A stretch of DNA of 10,254 nt from DASPOJ01 sp050014395 (lineage in GTDB: Bacteria > Acidobacteriota > Terriglobia > Acidiferrales > UBA7541). The DNA lies in assembly GCA_050014395.1 (NCBI GenBank), contig JBEKDK010000112.1, forward strand, positions 1 through 10,254, in the 5' to 3' direction. The translations under genes were made by a program, and so were the position numbers. The notes below the pieces were generated by a model. That model was not told the origin of the DNA and made no database searches. It saw nothing but the letters and a program-made list of their open reading frames with translations. Below are positions 6,353 through 10,254 of the stretch, one piece after another. Position 1 is the stretch's first letter; every line of letters begins with the position of its first letter.

Positions 6353-7642
6353 CTAGAAAAGAAAAGGCTTTCGCCCCGTCGCCCGGGAACTACGGACAGG
6401 GGCAGCGCTCCCCGACTTAGCCGCGGACATACCTTGCTCGGACAGGAGACTGCTGAGTTGCTCCCCATCTATCAACTCTAGTCCTACAGCGTGAGCGAAA
6501 TCTGTCGCCTGCGTTGTAAAACCTGAGGTCGTAATCAAAATGCCCTTGACGGCATTCGGTCGCGCCGAGACTGACCCGTGAAACTCACGGACGACGGGCG
6601 CACCGACCAGCGACCTCGGCGAAAAACGCTTGCACTGAATCATATAGGTGCCGCCAACCAATGGCCTGTCCAGCTCCGCAACTATGTCAATCCCGCCGTC
6701 GCCGCTTGCCTTAGTCATCTGCGCGTGAAAGCCAAGCCGCGCCAATAGAGCGGTGATCAACTCTTCGAATTGAATCCCCGTGAGATTCTGCAAGTCACCG
6801 TAAGGCTCAGTAGATAAACCCGTCGAAGCCCTGAACCCGTACGTCGAGAGAACCTCGGCGGCGTCCTTTTCATTGATGATGCCTGGGATGAGTCTCGCCA
6901 GCCTTTGGATCGTAATTCCGATTTTATGGGGAATACCGCCGCTGACCTGTGAGATCAGCTTGGCAACGCCGGGACCGATTGTCACGCCATCCTTTGCGGA
7001 AATAAGAGAAGCTATCGCTTCGAGTTCAGATTGCAAATACGGTTCCATGGGAATCGTCAGCGCAAACGCGTCCCTCAATTCGGGCGAACAGTCAGATGCC
7101 CGGTGAGCCGTTGCTACGCAGGTGAATTGGTTAAGTTGAAATGGGTGTATGCGTTCGCCAGCGCCCTGACCAATTACAAGATCAATCCGTTCGTGGTGTA
7201 ACGCATCCAAGAAAATGTGTCGCACGTGGGCGGGCAATTCCCCGACATTTTGAACCAATAAGACGTCCCGCTGGCCCAGGCCTGTCAGGGCCGCGGAGAG
7301 GTCACCCTTACGCTCGATTGTCGTGGCGTCCAAATCATGGACGGCGACGCCACATTCCGCAGCAAGGACATGCGCCATAGTGCGCTTGCCCATTCCGTCC
7401 GCTCCCGTGATCAAGAGATGGCCCGCTGCTGTACCCCTGGCACGAGAAAACTCGCAAATTGCAGCCAGACGACTGACGACGCCTTTCTGACCGATCACTT
7501 GATTGAACCGAAGAATTGCCGTTGCTGGGGGCTTCGCTTGAACGGGAGGCGACGTTTGGGGAGCGGTGGCGAGTCGCTTCCCACACTTTGCGCAGTATTG
7601 CTGAGGGTTGGAAAGCTCGGTGCCGCATGAGGTGCAGCGCAT
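6353..7642 (-). CDS. Zinc ribbon / degenerate RuvB-like AAA+ / Mrr-type nuclease fusion
   Basis: A 429-residue three-part protein. Residues 3-20 hold CTSC and CAKC, a four-cysteine zinc ribbon. Residues about 44-270 align with the neighbouring RuvB from the IGQK box through the sensor-2 region. The catalytic signatures are damaged: Walker A reads GADGMGKRT (Thr to Arg87), Walker B VQN (Asp-Glu to Q131-N132), LRSRF becomes LRDAF, and GTPR becomes GIPH (H239). The hairpin block around IHPFQLNQFT (165-174) is nearly identical to that of RuvB. The RuvB winged helix is absent. Instead residues about 285-400 form an Mrr-like PD-(D/E)XK nuclease: GIQFEELITALL, GDGGIDI with D319, then MIQCKRF with Q336 and K338, and GILITTSGFTTQA. 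The nuclease residues look intact; ATPase activity is probably lost. An SD (7649-7652) supports ATG 7642. The gene lies upstream of ruvA on the same strand, 126 bases away. Domain calls are firm; the role is unknown, perhaps junction cleavage, DNA repair or defence. Confidence 0.85.
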   Translation of the reverse strand: MRCTSCGTELSNPQQYCAKCGKRLATAPQTSPPVQAKPPATAILRFNQVIGQKGVVSRLAAICEFSRARGTAAGHLLITGADGMGKRTMAHVLAAECGVAVHDLDATTIERKGDLSAALTGLGQRDVLLVQNVGELPAHVRHIFLDALHHERIDLVIGQGAGERIHPFQLNQFTCVATAHRASDCSPELRDAFALTIPMEPYLQSELEAIASLISAKDGVTIGPGVAKLISQVSGGIPHKIGITIQRLARLIPGIINEKDAAEVLSTYGFRASTGLSTEPYGDLQNLTGIQFEELITALLARLGFHAQMTKASGDGGIDIVAELDRPLVGGTYMIQCKRFSPRSLVGAPVVREFHGSVSARPNAVKGILITTSGFTTQATDFAHAVGLELIDGEQLSSLLSEQGMSAAKSGSAAPVRSSRATGRKPFLF

Positions 7643-7648
7643 TGCCCA

Positions 7649-7652
7649 CTCC
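7649..7652 (-). promoter_or_regulatory. Ribosome binding site of the RuvB-like/Mrr gene
   Basis: GGAG on the minus strand, six bases before ATG 7642. It fixes the start so that the protein begins with the zinc ribbon (MRCTSC), showing that the ribbon is part of the product. No convincing sigma-70 promoter is seen in the 213-base spacer that this gene shares with the divergent SPFH gene. Confidence 0.6.
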
Positions 7653-7843
7653 GTACAAGGAAAAGCTCAAGCTCGAGGAGAGGTTGAGCCGCGATCTTAT
7701 CACGGACGGACAGCTGCACAGAGTCGGGCGTCCAGCTCCGATCTTTCTACGGCAAGCGCCAAAATACTAACCCTCACGAAAGATTCATTTGGCCTCGCTT
7801 GACACGTGACAGCCCAACGCGCAGCATCCCGTTAGATCGAAGT

Positions 7844-7847
7844 GAGG
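7844..7847 (+). promoter_or_regulatory. Ribosome binding site of the SPFH gene
   Basis: GAGG eight bases before ATG 7856, deciding for this start over the in-frame TTG at 7799. That TTG is part of a TTGACA hexamer (7799-7804), a perfect -35 box, but only a poor -10 (CAGCAT, 7822-7827) lies 17 bases on. Confidence 0.55.
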
Positions 7848-7855
7848 TGCCTGCC

Positions 7856-9886
7856 ATGCTACTCGGACTTCCATATTCAAATTGGATTTATTTTGCGTGC
7901 GCGCTGATCGTCATCTACTCCTTGATGTCCATCCGCCGCGTGGGCCCGACCGAAGTCGGCTTGGTGTTAAAGCGCGTCGGGTTCAAAAAGCTCTCCGAAG
8001 ATAACGCCATCGCGTTTCGCGGAGAGGCCGGCTATCAGGCCGATCTACTGATGCCTGGCCTGCGTTGGAAACCGTGGCTGATCTACCAAGTGGACAAATT
8101 TCCGTGGGTCCAAGTGCAGGCCGGAGAAGTCGGCGTCGTGATTTCGCAAGTCGGCGCGCCGCTGCCGATTGGCGCGAAGTCCGCGGTGTATAAAACGGCG
8201 TTCGGGAATTTCTCGAACTTGCGCGCGTTCGTCGCGGGCGGCGGCCAGAAGGGCGTGCAACGCCCGGTGTTTTCTCCCGGCACGCTCGCACCGATTCACC
8301 CCGTCGGTTTTCTCGTCGTCACCAAGAGCCAGGTCTACGGCCTGCCGATTTCGCCGGAGTTGCGCGCGCAGAGTGGAAGGAAGGGGAGTCTATCGCCTTC
8401 CGCATTCGGATTGCGCCCCGAACAGCTCGACCTCGTGCGCATTGAGCCGCAACAATACGGAAAAGACCGCGCACTGATGGACGTCGTCGGTATCGTGACC
8501 ACCTACGAAGGCGATCCGCTGCCTTCGGGCGACATCGCCAGCCGCCTCGGCGGCTTCGCCGATATCGGCACGATGGAAAAGGCCGACGCCAAAGATGGCG
8601 AAGTGATCGAAATCCTGCTGGGAAACAAAAACAATCTGCACAATAACTATCAGGATTTTCAGCGCTTCCTCGATAACGGCGGACGCATCGGCTTGCAGCA
8701 CGATCCGCTGCTCTACGGCGCCTACGCGCTGAATCCCTTCCTTGTGAGCGTGGAACTTGTCGGAATGCTCGTCGTGCAGCAAGGACAGGTCGCGGTGATC
8801 AAAGCCTACGTGGGCTTGCCGACGCAGGACACTTCCGGCTCCGATTTCAAATTCGGTTCGCTCGTGCGGCCCGGCCACCGCGGAATCTGGGAAGAGCCGC
8901 TGCGCACCGGAAAATATCCGCTGAACCCGCGCTGCTACCAGGCGGAAATCGTTCCGACTTCGATCCTCACGCTGAATTGGGCCGACGCGGTGTCTGACGC
9001 GCACAATCTGGACGCGCAGTTGAAGCAAATCGTCGCGAAAAGCTGCGAAGGATTCGTTTTCAATATCGATCTGCAAGTGCAGATCCACGTGCCGGACACC
9101 AATGCGCCGCGCGTGATCTCCATGGTCGGCACGATGCTGAACTTGGTGAACGAAGTCCTGCAGGCCGCCGTCGGCAATCACTTCCGCGATAAATTGCAGA
9201 GCATGCCCGCGGTCCGCTTCATCGAAACGCGCCAGCAAGTTCAGGAAGAAGCCTTCCGGCACATCAAGGAGCAACTCGATCAGTATCGCGTCGAAACACG
9301 CGGCGTTTACATCCAGGACGTCATCCTGCCCGAGGCGCTGGTCAGCGTCCTCACGCAACGCGAAATCGCCAACCAGGAAATCGAAACCTACAAGAAACAG
9401 CGCTCCGCTCAAGAAGAACGCATCGCCATGGAAAATTCGCGCGGCACCGCGGACATGCAATCCGATCTCGCGAAATCCAAAGTCGGCGTGGACATCAAAA
9501 CCAATAACGCCAACGCGCGCACCGAGGAAGCGCGCGGCGAAGCCGAGTACATTCGCCAAACCGGCACCGCGCGCGGCGCCGAAGTCGAAGCCGTCGGATT
9601 GGCGCGCGCCCGCGGCTACCAGGCGCAAGTTCAGGCGCTCGGATCGAACGCCACGGCGCTGGTTAACGTGATCAACTCGCTCTCGCAAGGCTCGTCCAAA
9701 TTCGTTCCGGACATCTTGGTTACCAGCGGTTCCGGCGGCGGCGCAATGGATGGTCTCGCCGCCACAGCCATGCGATTCCTGGCCGGAAACGGCGGCGCCC
9801 ACGCCAACGGCGAAAAACCGCCCGAAGCCAAGCCCGCGCCCCCGGCCCTCCCCGACAAAGCGTCCGGAAAATCCGGCCAGCCCTAG
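7856..9886 (+). CDS. Large flotillin/SPFH-domain membrane protein
   Basis: A 676-residue protein, longer than typical flotillins. One N-terminal hydrophobic segment (about residues 10-25, WIYFACALIVIYSLMSI) anchors it and is followed by RRVGPTEVGLV. A beta-rich part follows, with VQVQAGEVGVVISQVGAPLP (85-104) and a second similar block VVQQGQVAVIKAYVGLP (306-322). The SPFH core (about 365-500) holds DLQVQIHVPDTNAPRVISMVG, ETRGVYIQDVILPEALVSVL and related strands. A long charged, Glu/Ala-rich coiled coil (about 500-595) with EEARGEAEYIRQTGTARGAE leads to a hydrophobic oligomerisation segment (598-622), a Gly-rich stretch and a Pro/Ala/Lys-rich tail. SPFH proteins assemble large cage-like membrane microdomain scaffolds; partners here are unknown. 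No NfeD-type partner gene is seen. Start chosen by the SD at 7844-7847 and position of the membrane segment. Divergent from the RuvB-like/Mrr gene. Confidence 0.88.
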   Translation: MLLGLPYSNWIYFACALIVIYSLMSIRRVGPTEVGLVLKRVGFKKLSEDNAIAFRGEAGYQADLLMPGLRWKPWLIYQVDKFPWVQVQAGEVGVVISQVGAPLPIGAKSAVYKTAFGNFSNLRAFVAGGGQKGVQRPVFSPGTLAPIHPVGFLVVTKSQVYGLPISPELRAQSGRKGSLSPSAFGLRPEQLDLVRIEPQQYGKDRALMDVVGIVTTYEGDPLPSGDIASRLGGFADIGTMEKADAKDGEVIEILLGNKNNLHNNYQDFQRFLDNGGRIGLQHDPLLYGAYALNPFLVSVELVGMLVVQQGQVAVIKAYVGLPTQDTSGSDFKFGSLVRPGHRGIWEEPLRTGKYPLNPRCYQAEIVPTSILTLNWADAVSDAHNLDAQLKQIVAKSCEGFVFNIDLQVQIHVPDTNAPRVISMVGTMLNLVNEVLQAAVGNHFRDKLQSMPAVRFIETRQQVQEEAFRHIKEQLDQYRVETRGVYIQDVILPEALVSVLTQREIANQEIETYKKQRSAQEERIAMENSRGTADMQSDLAKSKVGVDIKTNNANARTEEARGEAEYIRQTGTARGAEVEAVGLARARGYQAQVQALGSNATALVNVINSLSQGSSKFVPDILVTSGSGGGAMDGLAATAMRFLAGNGGAHANGEKPPEAKPAPPALPDKASGKSGQP

Positions 9887-9891
9887 CGCTC

Positions 9892-9928
9892 CCGCGGAGT
9901 CAGCAGTAGCAATTGCTGCCTGACGCGG
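9892..9928 (+). terminator. Hairpin after the SPFH gene, weak terminator candidate
   Basis: CCGC (9892-9895) pairs with GCGG (9925-9928), GTCAG (9899-9903) with CTGAC (9920-9924), and CAG (9904-9906) with CTG (9916-9918). A three-base and a one-base bulge interrupt the stem, and the loop is nine bases. It begins six bases after the TAG stop. No T-run follows, so if it acts it is Rho-dependent or protects the 3' end. The next 200 bases hold nothing I recognise. Confidence 0.4.
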
Positions 9929-10170
9929 ACTGCGAGCCTTCAAAACGCATCCGCGGGCAGCCGTCAGTTTCAGGTTAATGCGTTAATCAAGAGTTGGCCC
10001 TCACGCTTCGCGCAGGCGTACTTGGTATCGGCTAAGGAGCCCTAGATAATCGTGAAAACAAGGCTTGGTCGCGCAACCGCTCCGCATCGAGTCTCCTTGA
10101 GGCCTCAACATGAAAACGTTTCTTAGCATCGCCTGACCTGCTCCCCGAAATTTAGTCCAGCCAAAAGTTA

Positions 10171-10204
10171 GCTTCTCCGGGTATAAGACCACGAGAGGAG
10201 AAGC
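10171..10204 (+). promoter_or_regulatory. SD-masking inverted repeat in the IS leader
   Basis: GCTTCTCC (10171-10178) and GGAGAAGC (10197-10204) are a perfect eight-base inverted repeat. The right arm contains the GGAG ribosome binding site of orfA. A -10-like TATAAG (10182-10187) sits between the arms. A transcript started there would lack the left arm and be translatable, while read-through from outside would fold and hide the SD. This is the known anti-read-through logic of several IS elements. No good -35 is visible. Confidence 0.5.
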
Positions 10205-10207
10205 ACC

Positions 10208-10254
10208 ATGAAGAGGAGCCGCTTTAGTGACGAGCAGATCGTCGGGGTGTTGAA
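10208..10254 (+). CDS. IS3-family transposase OrfA, N-terminal 15 codons
   Basis: ATG 10208 opens MKRSRFSDEQIVGVL, the typical beginning of IS3/IS911-type OrfA, the helix-turn-helix subunit that binds the IS ends. The gene is cut by the window edge. The SD AGGAG (10196-10200) is seven bases upstream. In such elements OrfA and OrfB are usually joined by a -1 frameshift to give the active transposase. Only a short stretch is visible, but it is very characteristic. Confidence 0.8.
   Translation, partial: MKRSRFSDEQIVGVL

Larger units (their letters stand above)
10134..10254 (+). mobile_element. Left end of an IS3-family insertion sequence (runs off window)
   Basis: The element appears to begin with TGACCTGCTCCCCGAAATTT (10134-10153), which resembles the terminal inverted repeat of IS3-family elements of the IS407-like group: TG start and a C-rich block, followed by a short leader and orfA. 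Only the left end is present. The right inverted repeat, orfB with its DDE domain and the target duplication lie outside, so the exact border is inferred. The family is recognised from the N-terminal residues of orfA and this terminus. Confidence 0.7.

Noticed and set aside
7799..7827. TTGACA-based promoter for the SPFH gene
   Set aside because: The -35 hexamer is perfect but the best -10 at 17 bases (CAGCAT) matches only three positions.
6353..9886. A defence island made of the Mrr-type nuclease gene and the SPFH gene
   Set aside because: The two genes are divergent, no other defence genes are seen, and the neighbours are housekeeping genes; a defence role for the fusion remains only one possibility.
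8390..9943. Minus-strand open frame of 517 codons opposite the SPFH gene
   Set aside because: The opposite strand encodes a clear SPFH protein with conserved motifs throughout. The antisense frame has a Phe/Gly/Arg/Asp-rich composition typical of GC-rich shadows and no recognisable domain.
10001..10192. Minus-strand 63-codon frame across the IS border
   Set aside because: It crosses the presumed insertion boundary at 10134, begins with GTG inside the IS leader and has no similarity I recognise.

Overview
The window is 10,254 bases of GC-rich bacterial chromosome carrying core housekeeping genes: a primary sigma factor, the RuvA and RuvB branch-migration proteins, and the folate enzyme FolK. 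It also holds membrane and envelope proteins and the left end of an IS3-type insertion sequence at the right edge. No rRNA, tRNA or CRISPR is visible. Protein content and base composition are compatible with Acidobacteriota or a similar GC-rich diderm, but this placement is a guess from general familiarity and no marker in the window proves it.

Layout. Positions 2-742 (+) are the C-terminal two thirds of an RpoD/SigA primary sigma factor. Facing it on the minus strand are a four-helix DUF2231 membrane protein (782-1246) and an MFS exporter (1349-2698). A 256-base divergent spacer (2699-2954) separates the exporter from a plus-strand exported protein of the ARPP-1/DUF6569 type (2955-3977). That gene meets folK tail to tail with only 4 bases between them. 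A minus-strand unit ruvA-ruvB-folK runs from 6226 down to 3982 with gaps of 25 and 15 bases (10 bases in the first gap if the earlier GTG start of ruvB is used). It has a clear sigma-70-type promoter just upstream of ruvA.

The most unusual gene lies directly upstream of ruvA on the same strand (6353-7642). It encodes a 429-residue protein with three parts: an N-terminal zinc ribbon, a RuvB-like AAA+ module, and an Mrr-type (PD-(D/E)XK) nuclease domain in place of the RuvB winged helix. The AAA+ module has lost its Walker A Thr, both Walker B acids, one arginine of the LRSRF motif and the sensor-2 arginine. It nevertheless keeps, almost letter for letter, the hairpin region that in true RuvB contacts RuvA. 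It shares unusual residues and DNA-level similarity with the ruvB two genes away, so it looks like a ruvB-derived 'dead motor plus nuclease'. I do not recall a described system with this architecture.

A 213-base divergent spacer leads to a large flotillin/SPFH-family protein (7856-9886, +) whose N-terminal half appears to contain two copies of a beta-rich module. After it come a hairpin and about 200 bases with nothing recognisable. From about 10134 an IS3-family element begins, with a terminal sequence, an SD-masking inverted repeat and the first 15 codons of its transposase orfA.

How the genes may work together. RuvA and RuvB process Holliday junctions. No ruvC is present in the window. 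The RuvB-like/Mrr protein is placed and built so that it could dock on RuvA or on the RuvB ring and bring a nuclease to the junction, but that is inference. The remaining genes show no obvious functional link to it.
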